DNA of 64,000 nucleotides, taken from contig NZ_MUNY01000084.1 of the NCBI RefSeq assembly GCF_002002735.1, positions 1-64,000 on the forward strand, read 5' to 3'. The DNA comes from Algoriphagus sp. A40. GTDB taxonomy: Bacteria > Bacteroidota > Bacteroidia > Cytophagales > Cyclobacteriaceae. The position numbers and the translations under genes are program-made. Of this stretch, positions 46,807-56,704 are shown one piece after another. How positions within the stretch are numbered: position 1 is the stretch's first letter; every line of letters begins with the position of its first letter. The notes under the pieces were generated by a model. It had not been told where the DNA came from. It ran no database searches and saw only the letters and a list, made by a program, of their open reading frames with translations.

Positions 46807-47685
46807 TTATAATACATTCAAAGATTGCTCTTTAATTTTTTCGAGCTCATCCTTCATCAGAATGACGTGTTTTTGAATCTCAGCATCATTGGCTTTGGAC
46901 CCTATCGTATTGATTTCACGACCGATTTCCTGGCTGATAAAACCAAGCTTTTTCCCCTGGCTTGTTTCCTCCTTCATGGATTTCAAAAAGTAATCCAAGT
47001 GGGTCTCCAATCGGACCAGTTCCTCGGTTACATCAATCTTTTCAAAGTAATAAATCAACTCTTGCTCAAACCGGTTGGCATCAAATGAATTTTCATCCAT
47101 CCATTGCGAAAAATGGTTTTTGATTCGCTGTTGGGTTTTTTCTTTACGGCCCGGATCTTCCTGTTTTACCCTCAAAAAGGCTGATCTTATCAACTGGATA
47201 CTTTCCTCAAGTTTAGAATAAAGAGCTGCTCCTTCATCTTTTCTAAAGCCATCACATTTTCTGAGAGATTCTTCCAGAACCCGTTTGACCTGATCCCAAT
47301 CTGCATTTTCCTCCCTTTCCATGGGAACAGATACAATTACATTGGGTGCCTGAAGTGCAAGTTTGAATAAATCAACTGGCGTCTCTCCCACCGTTTCTGC
47401 CAGGTTTTTGAATTCTTCAAAATAGGTTTTGAAAAGTTCCCGGTTGATAGTGACGGGCAGATTTTGGGAACCTTTGGCCAGGAACTCTACAGACACACTG
47501 ACTTTGCCCCGATCCAATATTCCCTGGACCATTGTGCGGATTTCGGGTTCTCTGTCCGAAAATTGCCTTGGACTCCTGATGGAAAGATCCAAAAATTTTG
47601 AGTTGAGCGACCGGACCTCGATCTGGATCATCATCTGCTCATTCTCAAATCCGGCCACACCAAAGCCGGTCATCGATTTGATCAT
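46807..47685 (-). CDS. yicC: YicC-family endoribonuclease
   Basis: This 292-residue protein has the family N-terminus MIKSMTGFG and MMIQIEVRSLNSKFLDLSIRSPRQF, and the C-terminal DUF1732 end KKLGFISQEIGREINTIGSKANDAEIQKHVILMKDELEKIKEQSLNVL. Studied members cut RNA as ring-shaped oligomers and affect small-RNA stability. It follows the large outer-membrane protein gene by 14 bases on the same strand. A terminator-like hairpin lies just after it. Confidence 0.9.
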   Translation of the reverse strand: MIKSMTGFGVAGFENEQMMIQIEVRSLNSKFLDLSIRSPRQFSDREPEIRTMVQGILDRGKVSVSVEFLAKGSQNLPVTINRELFKTYFEEFKNLAETVGETPVDLFKLALQAPNVIVSVPMEREENADWDQVKRVLEESLRKCDGFRKDEGAALYSKLEESIQLIRSAFLRVKQEDPGRKEKTQQRIKNHFSQWMDENSFDANRFEQELIYYFEKIDVTEELVRLETHLDYFLKSMKEETSQGKKLGFISQEIGREINTIGSKANDAEIQKHVILMKDELEKIKEQSLNVL

Positions 47686-47699
47686 AACTTAATTGGGAA

Positions 47700-50600
47700 T
47701 TAGAAATTATACCCCAAAGTAAAGTAAAACTTTAGATCTTCGGTCTCATAATTTCGAATAGGCCGGGCTACATCAAATTTGACGTAGTAATTCAGCAAAA
47801 CAGTCCTCAATCCGGCCCCGTAACTCTGTAGCCATGGGTTATTGAAATTGTTCAAAACCACCACAAAAGGAGACCCTTCGGTATTGATCACTTCAGTATT
47901 TTGGTCATTAACCCTCACCCAAGGTGCAGATTCATTCCAAGCCGAGCCGATGTCATAAAACCCAACAAGCTGGAAGTTTCGGACAAAGTTAGAAGTTATA
48001 TTCCCCCTGGTCAGGTAGGAGAAAAGCGGAATTCGCAATTCTGTAGTAAAAGTAATCACATTCCTTCCCCTTATTTCATCGTAATCAAAGCCTCTTAAAT
48101 CCACAAAGTCTGCAAAAAGAATGTTGGAATTTTCAGCACCGGTTGGATTTCTAATAGGTGAAGGCTCAGGTCTGTTTGATGGAGGGTTATAAAACTCATT
48201 AAAGAGCCAGTTATCCATTCCGCCCACCAGATAGTTTTGGGGATTGTTTCCCATGAAAGACCCAACATAAAGCTTGGATGCCAGAGTAATGTTTTTGTGG
48301 ATTTTTTGGTAATTCCTCAAATCGACATAGAAGTTACTAAATGAACGGTCGCCGTGGTTTAAGCCCTGATAATGCAAAAATCCGATTTTACCTTTCACGC
48401 CTGTAAAAGAATAAAGACCCATTGGCTCAGTTTTGTCATAGACAAATTCGACTTTTCCACCGGCATAATTGACATCAAAGCGGTTTTGCTCCGGTATCTG
48501 GCCATAAATCAGGGAATCTGAATTGAGATTGAAATATTGGGATTTGGCTAACAAAGGAGCCGCATAGATTCTGGAGTTGACATTGAGTGGATATGAAACT
48601 CCTGCTTCTACCTGAGTCAACACATATTTTTGATGAGTAATGTAATCGTATTCCTCAATCCGAATTGTTCTCCTGTCAAATCTTCCTCTAAAATCCAGAC
48701 GACTTTTTAAATATTCGTATTCAAACCAAATATCTCCACCCGAATTGAAATCAAGTGCTGTCATAATACCACCAGTAAATACATGGTTGTCCAAGATGTC
48801 GGTCATTTTTGCATCCAAGTTGATCCCAAATCCACGCAACGGATCTACCACAAATCTGGTGTTGATATGGTTGGTGAAAAACTGAGGATCCATCCTTTTG
48901 GGACCAGAAACCCTCTTTTGCAGGGATTGCTTACGAAATGCATCCAGTAAAGTAGTTCTGTTTAGCTCTGGCTTGGCAGCATTGGCAGGAGTTTGGGTTT
49001 GGGGTAACGTGTCAAAGGTGTAATTCTCAGTATTGACACCTTTTCTGGATTCAAATCTCAGGCGGTCCAGATTGATAGAAGATGTTTTATTTACAGATGT
49101 TGTATCGGCCTTCGGGACAATTTGCTCTGTTTGAGCTGGCTGAGCCAAGGTTGGTTGCGCAGGGCTGGTTCTTGCCTCAAGCAACCTTCTGGCTGCAATC
49201 CGTTCATTCAAATCCTTTGCCTGGGCCAGTTGGATCCTCGGAGTGCTTGGAGTGAACTGATCTGCACCACTGTACCCTTCCACAAACAGGAACGATTCCT
49301 TCCCACTCCGTAGCGCATAAGCGATTTTATTCATCCTGCTAGTGACATCAAACACCTCGATGCTTTTGTCAAATGCTGTAATTTGATTGGAAACCTGATT
49401 GCCTATGTTAAACCGCATCAAGTTGGTTATCCCACTCAGATCACTCATGAAGAGCATCGTATTGCTGTTAACTTTTCGAGGATGGGTGTTTTTACTGTTA
49501 GAATTGGTCAGTTTGCTAAAAACGGTGGTGTCCTTCAGCACATCTACCCTGAACAGGTTGTATTGGTTGGGCAAAACGCGGATATCCGGTGTTGCAGTCA
49601 AAACTGAATCTGGCAGCTCAGTAAAATTGGATGAATAAATTATTACTGAATCATTTAAAAATGCCGGACTTAAATCGTCAAAAATATCATTGGTGAGTCG
49701 TTTACCCTGTCCTCTCACATTCAGGGAATAGATATCAGTTTTTCCGTTGGAAATGGCAGAAAGCACCATGTTTTTCCCTGACTCATTGAAGTCAAGGCTA
49801 AGAATCTGGGTAATATTCCGAAGGAAAATTTTGTCTTGGTTGGATCCGTCAATGGATCGGAGTCGAAGGGTGGTGAACCCTTTTTTGAAGGAAGCAATGG
49901 CCAGATTGGCGGAATCCCTCCAGGCTATAATCGGAGAATATAGATTTGGTGTAAGCTCATCGTAGCTTGCACCTCCCTGAAAAACCGTCTGCTCAGTCTC
50001 GCTAGAAAGATCCCGGACAATGACTTTGTATTTTCCCGCATTGTTGAGTACGTATCCCAAAAGAAGTCCATCAGGACTAAACTTGATATCACTGATGGCC
50101 CCATCCACTCTGGAAGATGTTTTGGAGATAGCTGATTCGGGATTTACATTTTTAAACGAACCATATACAGGTTCATTCACTTTTAAGTAGTAGGCTTTCC
50201 AATCTTCAAAAAAAGCTCTGGAACTGACTCCGATAGTATTTGCAATGCTGTTTTCCTCATTACGGTTGATTCTGGATAAATTCAGGATACTTGACACATA
50301 CCGGCGACCGTATTTTTCAGCGATATAATTCCAAATTGACTGTCCCACAAGTCCAGCCTCAATACCCGTAAGGTTCAGAATTTTCGGATTGGATGTTTCC
50401 TTCAGGTAAGTGCGCATGAAATCGTCCATTTCCCGGCTCCAGCCTTTGGCCAGATATTGCGCAGCTCCATTGATGTACCACTCGGGAAAATCATTTATCA
50501 AGTTGGCCTGAAAAGCATCTGCAACCGAAGCGCCATAGAGCATCTCACGGATGATGACTTTGGCCGTGGCAAAAATTACATCCTCTTTAAATTGATCGAT

Positions 50601-50993
50601 CCGGCCTTTATAAGATACCTCCGCAATCAAGCGGGTAAACTTGGTCTGCCCATCTTCGGAATATTCCTGAATATTAAGATTCAGGTTACTTTGAAGCCCT
50701 TCTTCCGGAGAATTGTAAATGTAAATTTTCGGTTTGGTGTAGGCTACATACCCAATCATTTGGGTCAGTTTATCAAATTCTGCCTCCAGAAATTCAATTG
50801 CCATCTTGGCATTTGCCCCTCCCCGGTCATAATAATAGACCTCAAAATTGTTGGACGAATAAAAATACCATTCGAGTTCTTTGTGCTGCACACGGTTTTT
50901 TCCAAATCGCTCTTGGTCAAATTGGGCCCAAGATCTGGTTGACACAGTCAGAAAAAGAACTAAGATCAAAAGTCGAAAGACCATATATCGCAT
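47700..50993 (-). CDS. Large outer-membrane protein: inactive peptidase-MA-like domain, beta-propeller and D15-like barrel
   Basis: This 1097-residue protein has a signal peptide (ending near SWAQ, residue 24). Residues 40-270 resemble the peptidase-MA family, yet the HExxH zinc motif reads REMLYG at 149-154 and the third ligand Glu is Asn in INGAAQY (174-180), so it cannot be a metallopeptidase. Residues about 280-600 look like TolB/WD40-type propeller blades (for example AISDIKFSPDGLLLGYVLNNAGKYKV). A Gln/Pro/Ala-rich linker follows, and the last about 380 residues resemble an Omp85/D15-like outer-membrane barrel ending in FYFTLGYNF with a terminal Phe. Its role is unknown; yicC is cotranscribed. 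Confidence 0.8.
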   Translation of the reverse strand: MRYMVFRLLILVLFLTVSTRSWAQFDQERFGKNRVQHKELEWYFYSSNNFEVYYYDRGGANAKMAIEFLEAEFDKLTQMIGYVAYTKPKIYIYNSPEEGLQSNLNLNIQEYSEDGQTKFTRLIAEVSYKGRIDQFKEDVIFATAKVIIREMLYGASVADAFQANLINDFPEWYINGAAQYLAKGWSREMDDFMRTYLKETSNPKILNLTGIEAGLVGQSIWNYIAEKYGRRYVSSILNLSRINRNEENSIANTIGVSSRAFFEDWKAYYLKVNEPVYGSFKNVNPESAISKTSSRVDGAISDIKFSPDGLLLGYVLNNAGKYKVIVRDLSSETEQTVFQGGASYDELTPNLYSPIIAWRDSANLAIASFKKGFTTLRLRSIDGSNQDKIFLRNITQILSLDFNESGKNMVLSAISNGKTDIYSLNVRGQGKRLTNDIFDDLSPAFLNDSVIIYSSNFTELPDSVLTATPDIRVLPNQYNLFRVDVLKDTTVFSKLTNSNSKNTHPRKVNSNTMLFMSDLSGITNLMRFNIGNQVSNQITAFDKSIEVFDVTSRMNKIAYALRSGKESFLFVEGYSGADQFTPSTPRIQLAQAKDLNERIAARRLLEARTSPAQPTLAQPAQTEQIVPKADTTSVNKTSSINLDRLRFESRKGVNTENYTFDTLPQTQTPANAAKPELNRTTLLDAFRKQSLQKRVSGPKRMDPQFFTNHINTRFVVDPLRGFGINLDAKMTDILDNHVFTGGIMTALDFNSGGDIWFEYEYLKSRLDFRGRFDRRTIRIEEYDYITHQKYVLTQVEAGVSYPLNVNSRIYAAPLLAKSQYFNLNSDSLIYGQIPEQNRFDVNYAGGKVEFVYDKTEPMGLYSFTGVKGKIGFLHYQGLNHGDRSFSNFYVDLRNYQKIHKNITLASKLYVGSFMGNNPQNYLVGGMDNWLFNEFYNPPSNRPEPSPIRNPTGAENSNILFADFVDLRGFDYDEIRGRNVITFTTELRIPLFSYLTRGNITSNFVRNFQLVGFYDIGSAWNESAPWVRVNDQNTEVINTEGSPFVVVLNNFNNPWLQSYGAGLRTVLLNYYVKFDVARPIRNYETEDLKFYFTLGYNF

Positions 50994-51014
50994 TCGGATC
51001 AGAATTGATAAGAT

Positions 51015-52061
51015 TTAAATATACTTAAAATACCGAGCTATATCCACGTCAGCACTTATTGGCTGGGATTTTATCAGGTATTGAACCATCATTTTACTAA
51101 AATAAGGAATCAGCGAAACACCTTTAGCTCCAAAACCATTGAATATGTAAACGCTATCTTCTATCGGATGTTTGCCAAGAAACGGTTTTCGATCTTTGGT
51201 TGCTGGACGGATTCCGGTTTTATGACTCAACACTGTTTGTACGGGTACTTTTACCAAATCCTGGAGTTTGCCTAATATCTCTTCCTTGGCTGATTCAGTT
51301 GGCCCTAGATCCAAATCGTGCCAGGTATAAGTCGAGCCCACACGAAAAATTCCTCTGCCAAGCTGAACCCGAAATACCCCTCGGTTAGCAATGAAATCCG
51401 GATCAAAGTCCTGCTCCACTTCAAGGATTTCCCCCTTAACTGGAGCAAAGGGCAAATAGTTGAAAAACCGACTTTTCAGGGCACCCAAACCATTACAAAA
51501 GATGAGATTTTTTGTTGAAATAGCTTTGTATTTCCAACCTGCTGGAACCTTTTCAAGCAAATTTTCATCAAAATCCTCCTGTTTCAACTTTTCTCCAAAA
51601 TGTTTAGCCATCCCATCGAGCAATTCATTGATGTTCAACCAACCGGACATTTTGAGTAAAACCCCTCCAAATGGATCTCGCATCTGGGGATATTGACTCT
51701 CTGTGAAAATTTTTTCGATAAACATTCCAATAGAAGCGTCACTCGAGTGTCCCATCCATTCATTCTGCTCCTCGACCGAAATGAATGGCCGATAAATCTT
51801 TTTTTGGGTCAAAAACTGCCTTCCGGTAAGCTTTTCCAGCTCTTCATAGAAGGGTTCAATTTCCGGAAAAAGACGCTCTGCAATCCAGGATTTTACCATT
51901 TTCCTACCTGTCACAGGATTAAAAAGCCCCGCCGCCACCCGGCTGCTTTGGTTTGCCTCAGACTGATCTAAAAGCATAATCCTTTGCCCAGATTGCTCCA
52001 GCCTATAGGCCAGCGCAGAGCCTGCCAAACCCTGTCCAATGATCAAAAAATCAATTTCCAT
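51015..52061 (-). CDS. FAD-dependent oxidoreductase (DAO family)
   Basis: This 348-residue enzyme has the FAD-binding Rossmann motif at its N-terminus (DFLIIGQGLAGSALAYRLEQSGQRIMLLDQ) and the DAO-type end, including TGIRPATKDRKPFLGKHP and NGFGAKGVSLIPYFSKMM. It probably oxidises an amino acid or similar amine; the substrate cannot be told. The frame has six extra codons upstream to 52079; ATG 52061 (MEIDFLIIGQG) is preferred because it places the Rossmann motif at the start. It is divergent from the MBL-pssA-porU operon across about 55 bases. Confidence 0.85.
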   Translation of the reverse strand: MEIDFLIIGQGLAGSALAYRLEQSGQRIMLLDQSEANQSSRVAAGLFNPVTGRKMVKSWIAERLFPEIEPFYEELEKLTGRQFLTQKKIYRPFISVEEQNEWMGHSSDASIGMFIEKIFTESQYPQMRDPFGGVLLKMSGWLNINELLDGMAKHFGEKLKQEDFDENLLEKVPAGWKYKAISTKNLIFCNGLGALKSRFFNYLPFAPVKGEILEVEQDFDPDFIANRGVFRVQLGRGIFRVGSTYTWHDLDLGPTESAKEEILGKLQDLVKVPVQTVLSHKTGIRPATKDRKPFLGKHPIEDSVYIFNGFGAKGVSLIPYFSKMMVQYLIKSQPISADVDIARYFKYI

Positions 52062-52116
52062 ATCCCAAATTAAAGGCATAATTCATTACTTTGCTGAGAT
52101 CTTGCATACTTTTGAA

Positions 52117-52770
52117 ATGCTCCACATCAAGTCCTTCACCTTCAATCCATTTCAGGAAAACACTTACCTCGCCTATGATGATCAAGGCACAGCTGCGCTT
52201 ATTGATCCCGGTTGTCATAATGCTTTGGAGAGAAAGGAGCTGGAAGATTTTGTGGTTTCAAACGGACTTAAAGTTTTGCACCTACTCAATACCCATTGCC
52301 ATATTGACCATGTGCTGGGAAACGCATGGGCTAAAAAACGATTTGGAATCCCACTTTGGATTCATCGCAACGAAATACCCGTGTTAAAGTCAGTCGAAGT
52401 CTACGCTCCGAATTATGGCTTTCAAAACTTCGAATCGGCCACGGCAGACCATTTTTTAGAAGAAGGTCAGGACTTCAAAGTTGGGACAGAGATACTTAAG
52501 GTTCTATTCGTACCCGGCCATGCGCCTGGCCATGTGGTATTTTATCATGAAAAAAGTGGGCAATGTATCGCAGGAGACACTCTTTTTCGGGGAAGTATCG
52601 GCAGAACGGACCTTCCGGGAGGCAACCACGATTTGCTTTTGGAAAAAATCAAATCCGAGCTCTTCACATTGCCCGCAACTACGGTCATTTTTCCTGGTCA
52701 TGGACCTGAGACCAAAATCGGTTTCGAAAAAATTTACAATCCTTTTGTAGGAGAAAGAGCAATCCATTGA
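52117..52770 (+). CDS. MBL-fold metallo-hydrolase (glyoxalase II-like)
   Basis: This 217-residue protein has the metallo-beta-lactamase fold with zinc ligands in THCHIDHVLG, FVPGHAPGHVVFY, GQCIAGDTLF and the final FPGHGPETKIG. Such proteins hydrolyse thioesters or other small substrates; glyoxalase II-like annotation is common. The frame extends 26 codons upstream to 52039, but ATG 52117 (MLHIKSFTFNPFQENTYL) is the family start. The TGA stop overlaps the TTG start of pssA, and the operon continues to porU and porV. Confidence 0.88.
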   Translation: MLHIKSFTFNPFQENTYLAYDDQGTAALIDPGCHNALERKELEDFVVSNGLKVLHLLNTHCHIDHVLGNAWAKKRFGIPLWIHRNEIPVLKSVEVYAPNYGFQNFESATADHFLEEGQDFKVGTEILKVLFVPGHAPGHVVFYHEKSGQCIAGDTLFRGSIGRTDLPGGNHDLLLEKIKSELFTLPATTVIFPGHGPETKIGFEKIYNPFVGERAIH

Positions 52771-53462
52771 AAATCAAAGCGCAAATACCGAATTCATTGA
52801 CCCTCCTCAATCTCCTTTGCGGAGTGATTGGAATCATCTGGGTCCTTGATGGTCAGATCATGACAGGCGCTTATTTTGTTTTGATTGCCGCTGGGTTTGA
52901 CTTTCTGGACGGTTTTGTGGCAAGATTGCTGAAAGTTCAAAGTGACATGGGTAAGGAATTGGACTCACTGGCAGATGTAGTTTCATTTGGAGTACTGCCT
53001 GGGCTGATTCTTTTCATGATGGCAAAAAACTCTTCAGACCCGGATTCCTGGTTGCCCTACCTGACCTTGATTGTCCCGATGCTTTCGGCTTATCGACTTG
53101 CCAAATTCAATCTGGATACGCGGCAAAGCGACCGATTTATCGGAGTCCCCACTCCTGCCAATGCGCTTTTTCTAAGCACCCTACCATACCTCGCGATTCA
53201 ATGGCCGGTGATCGGAGAGTGGCTTTCTTTGCCGGTTGTATTGATACTTATCGGCTGGTTTTTTGCCATTTTGTTGGTATCCGAGATCCCTCTCATTGCT
53301 TTGAAATTCAAAAGTTTTTCCTTTTCCAAGAACCGATTTAGATATTTTCTCATTTTCCTGAGCTTGGCGATTTTTGCATGGCTCCAGTTGGCAGGTATCC
53401 CGCTGGTGATTTTAGCGTATATTGGATTGTCTGTGATCGAAAATGCAACAGGAAGTGAATGA
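52767..53462 (+). CDS. pssA: CDP-diacylglycerol-serine O-phosphatidyltransferase
   Basis: This 231-residue membrane enzyme makes phosphatidylserine, the precursor of phosphatidylethanolamine, from CDP-diacylglycerol and serine. The CDP-alcohol phosphotransferase motif is complete: Asp48-Gly49, Ala52-Arg53, Gly62, Asp66 and Asp70, in exact DGxxARx8Gx3Dx3D spacing. About six membrane helices follow the family pattern. It starts at TTG 52767, overlapping the MBL stop, and its own TGA overlaps the porU ATG (ATGA). Confidence 0.93.
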   Translation: MKIKAQIPNSLTLLNLLCGVIGIIWVLDGQIMTGAYFVLIAAGFDFLDGFVARLLKVQSDMGKELDSLADVVSFGVLPGLILFMMAKNSSDPDSWLPYLTLIVPMLSAYRLAKFNLDTRQSDRFIGVPTPANALFLSTLPYLAIQWPVIGEWLSLPVVLILIGWFFAILLVSEIPLIALKFKSFSFSKNRFRYFLIFLSLAIFAWLQLAGIPLVILAYIGLSVIENATGSE

Positions 53463-56400
53463 GGGACAAAATTACGCTATGGGCTCTTTTGGTGGTTTTA
53501 GGCCTTTTTTCTGAGTTGACTCAGGCTCAAGCTCAATTTTTTCAGTTCAAAATCAAAGACCAAGGCGTTTACAAAATCTCCGCCGACCAAGCCCCTAAAC
53601 TGGGTTTCAAAAGCCTTTCTGAAATCAGTGTTTTTGGTTTTCCTGGTATGCTCCCCCAAAAACTCGACCCAAAGCAGCTGGAACTTCAGGAAATCCCCGC
53701 TTTGGAATTGGATGGCGCACTCTACTTTTACCTTACCGGCCCAAATTCCATTGCTTTTTCTGAAGCAGGATTAGCCTATTCTCATCATCTTTTTGCGGAC
53801 TCATTGAGTTTCCTGATTGGAAAAAATGACAATCCACTCCGAATAGGTGAAAAAACTGCCAATCCTGAACCTGCCGATCAGAACCAAATCTGGTACCGGA
53901 TTACCTCATTCAAAGAAGAAAAAATCAACTTAATCAACTCAGGAAGAGTCTGGTATTCTGACCCCATACGACAAGGTCAAAGTCTGAACATCATTTTGGG
54001 ATTGCAAACACCGACCGATTCTCCTTGGCTTTTGCAGGGAACTCTCATGGCCCATTCTTTCTCTGAATCGACCATGAGATTGCTGACCGGCAATGAACTT
54101 TTGGGCGAAGTTTCTTTCAGCCCGATCCCAAATACCACTTATGGCATCAAGGGGCGTGAAGTAAATTTTAAATGGCAGATCCAACCCCGCAATTCTCTAG
54201 CCCAAGTCAGATTTACTTTTCAGGGAAGCGGCTCTGAGTCTTCAGGATATTTGAATCATTTCGTAATTGGCGTTCCTTTTTCAAATTCAGCTTTGGAGGA
54301 AGGGATATTTGAATCACAGGATGCAGGAAAAATTGCTTTGAAACCCACCCTGCAAACTTGGGAAGTCAGTGATTTTTTCAATCCCAAAGCAATCAATGTC
54401 AGCCAAGGCCAAAGTGCATCCGGAAAAAAATGGCTGTTGTTTTCTCCTGAAAAAGTCCCTGATCTCAAGCAATTCAAAGATGTGTCACTTGAATTGAGAT
54501 CACGAAATTCCAGCCCCGAACTGTTGATTATCACATCTCCGGCTTTGTTATCCTCCGCCAACAAACTTGCCAGCCATAAGGAGCGAATGGGAATCCAAAC
54601 CTGGGTTGTCACCACGGATGAAATTTACCAATCATTTGGATATGGCAATCCTGACCTTAGCGCTATCCGAAATTTCATCGCATCAGTTTACCATTCTGAA
54701 AAAAAACTGGAAAATGTCCTGATCCTGGGTAAAGGCACATTCGATTCCAAGGCAAAACTGGGAGGAAGGCCGAATCTGGTTCCGATCTACAGCAGCCGTG
54801 AAAGCCTCAATCCGCTGACAACTTTCAGTTCTGATGATTATTTTGGTCTAATCGGCTGGCAACAGGGCGAGTGGGAGGAATCCCGAGACGGGGATGAATT
54901 GCTTCAGATCGGTGTCGGCAGACTTCCAGCGATCAATTATCAGGAAGCAAATGAAATGGTGGAGAAAATCATCCGATATGAGACCTCTCCGATCAGGACT
55001 CCAAAATCTTCCTCGGTAACTTTTTTCGCAGATGACGCCGACAACAATATTCATATCCGGGATTCGGAAAGCCACAGCAAGTTTTTGACCGAAAACCATC
55101 CCGAATTTTTGCAGGAAAAACTATACCTGGACCGGTTTGAGCAGGAAAAATCCGAAACGGGGCAAAGCTCTCCACAGGCGAAATCCGCCCTTCAAAGAAC
55201 TTTGGACGAAGGGACGTTGGTGATGAATTTCATCGGACATGGAAACGAAACCACACTCACCGTGGAAGAAATTTTTAAAGTTTCCGACATCACAGATTGG
55301 GCGAAACAGGATCAACTGGCCCTCTGGGTCACGGCCACCTGCGAGTTTGGAAGACACGACAGCCCATTTATCCGTTCAGGTGCAGAAGAATTGCTTTTTG
55401 CACATGAAAAAGGAGCCGTTGGACTTCTGACAACGGGAAGACCGGTTTTCAGCAGCGTGAATTTCTCCATCAACAAAGCTTTCATTGAGGAAGTGTTCAA
55501 GAAAAAAGAAGGGCAGTTTCAGGATCTGGGGGAGATTTTCAAGAACACCAAAAACCAAAGCCTCAATGGCCCGCTGAACCGCAATTTTTCACTCCTTGGA
55601 GACCCCAGTTTAAAACTGGCTCTTCCCACTCTCCAAATCAAGGTGACTTCCATCGAAGATGGGAAATCCGGCGTGTCGGTAGATACATTGAAAGCACTCC
55701 AGGAAATCTTCCTTCAAGGGGAAATTCTTGATCCACTCACCGGGGCATTTCAGGCAGGATTCAATGGAGAATTCCAACTCGAATTGCGGGATAAACCCGC
55801 ACAAGTCCGCACCCTGGGAGATGAAAGCAATTCCTATGAATTTGGAGAAGAAAAGATTCTGATCTTCCGGGGTCAGGGTAAAATTGAATCCGGAAGGCTA
55901 GAAGCAAGGTTTTTTATCCCGATTGGCATCAATACCGAATTTGGGAAAGGAAACCTGAGAATCCGAGGATGGGATACCCAATCAGGAGACCAAGCTATGG
56001 GAAGCCTAATGCCTCTGATCGGAGGATCTCTTCCACAAGAGTCCTTGGATACCACCGGGCCAGAAATCAACCTTAAACTCAACGGACAAGCAACCGGCCC
56101 TTTTGTTTTCCCCACACCAATATTAGAACTGGAAGGCTTGTTTTCGGATCCAAGCGGAATCAATGTATCCGGATTTATTAATGGTCATGATCTGAGCATT
56201 CAGGTTAACGATCAGCCGCTGATTATCTTAAATGAATATTTTTTGGCTTTGGAGGGTGGATACAATAAGGGAATCCTAAATACCTTTATCCCGGGATTTA
56301 CAGAAGGCAAAAACATCCTCACAGTTCGAGTTTGGGATAATGTCGGAAATGAAAGTGTCCAAAAAATTGAGATAGAAATCAAAGGAAGCAACGAGCTTCA

Positions 56401-56704
56401 GATCCTCAATCACAAAGTCTACCCCAATCCGGCATCCTCAATTGCCAACTTTGAAATTTCACATAATCGCCCTGGAGAAAACATAAACCTCAGTTTATCG
56501 GTTTATTCCGTGACAGGTCAAATACTATTTTTGGATACATTTCGTTTGGTTAGAGCGGAACAAAATATCCGTGATTTATCCTGGTCTTTTTTACAAAACC
56601 AGACAAAATATCCAGCAAAAGGAACTTATATTTACAAATTAACGCTTCAATCGGAAACCGACTTAAGTGCGGCTTCAGTAAGCGGAAAACTAGTTATTCA
56701 ATGA
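53459..56704 (+). CDS. porU: Type IX secretion system sortase PorU
   Basis: This 1081-residue protein has a signal peptide, a C25 gingipain-type protease domain (about residues 360-720) and a C-terminal T9SS sorting-type domain ending KGTYIYKLTLQSETDLSAASVSGKLVIQ. The catalytic His594 is in IGHGNE and Cys628 is in TATCEFG. PorU cuts the C-terminal signals of T9SS substrates and attaches them to surface lipopolysaccharide. It is translationally coupled to pssA before it and porV after it (overlaps of four bases each). Confidence 0.95.
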   Translation: MRDKITLWALLVVLGLFSELTQAQAQFFQFKIKDQGVYKISADQAPKLGFKSLSEISVFGFPGMLPQKLDPKQLELQEIPALELDGALYFYLTGPNSIAFSEAGLAYSHHLFADSLSFLIGKNDNPLRIGEKTANPEPADQNQIWYRITSFKEEKINLINSGRVWYSDPIRQGQSLNIILGLQTPTDSPWLLQGTLMAHSFSESTMRLLTGNELLGEVSFSPIPNTTYGIKGREVNFKWQIQPRNSLAQVRFTFQGSGSESSGYLNHFVIGVPFSNSALEEGIFESQDAGKIALKPTLQTWEVSDFFNPKAINVSQGQSASGKKWLLFSPEKVPDLKQFKDVSLELRSRNSSPELLIITSPALLSSANKLASHKERMGIQTWVVTTDEIYQSFGYGNPDLSAIRNFIASVYHSEKKLENVLILGKGTFDSKAKLGGRPNLVPIYSSRESLNPLTTFSSDDYFGLIGWQQGEWEESRDGDELLQIGVGRLPAINYQEANEMVEKIIRYETSPIRTPKSSSVTFFADDADNNIHIRDSESHSKFLTENHPEFLQEKLYLDRFEQEKSETGQSSPQAKSALQRTLDEGTLVMNFIGHGNETTLTVEEIFKVSDITDWAKQDQLALWVTATCEFGRHDSPFIRSGAEELLFAHEKGAVGLLTTGRPVFSSVNFSINKAFIEEVFKKKEGQFQDLGEIFKNTKNQSLNGPLNRNFSLLGDPSLKLALPTLQIKVTSIEDGKSGVSVDTLKALQEIFLQGEILDPLTGAFQAGFNGEFQLELRDKPAQVRTLGDESNSYEFGEEKILIFRGQGKIESGRLEARFFIPIGINTEFGKGNLRIRGWDTQSGDQAMGSLMPLIGGSLPQESLDTTGPEINLKLNGQATGPFVFPTPILELEGLFSDPSGINVSGFINGHDLSIQVNDQPLIILNEYFLALEGGYNKGILNTFIPGFTEGKNILTVRVWDNVGNESVQKIEIEIKGSNELQILNHKVYPNPASSIANFEISHNRPGENINLSLSVYSVTGQILFLDTFRLVRAEQNIRDLSWSFLQNQTKYPAKGTYIYKLTLQSETDLSAASVSGKLVIQ

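Noticed and set aside
52107..52114. TACTTTTG, a -7-like box before the MBL gene.
   Set aside because: It ends two bases before the ATG, which would put the transcription start inside the gene; no TTG partner.
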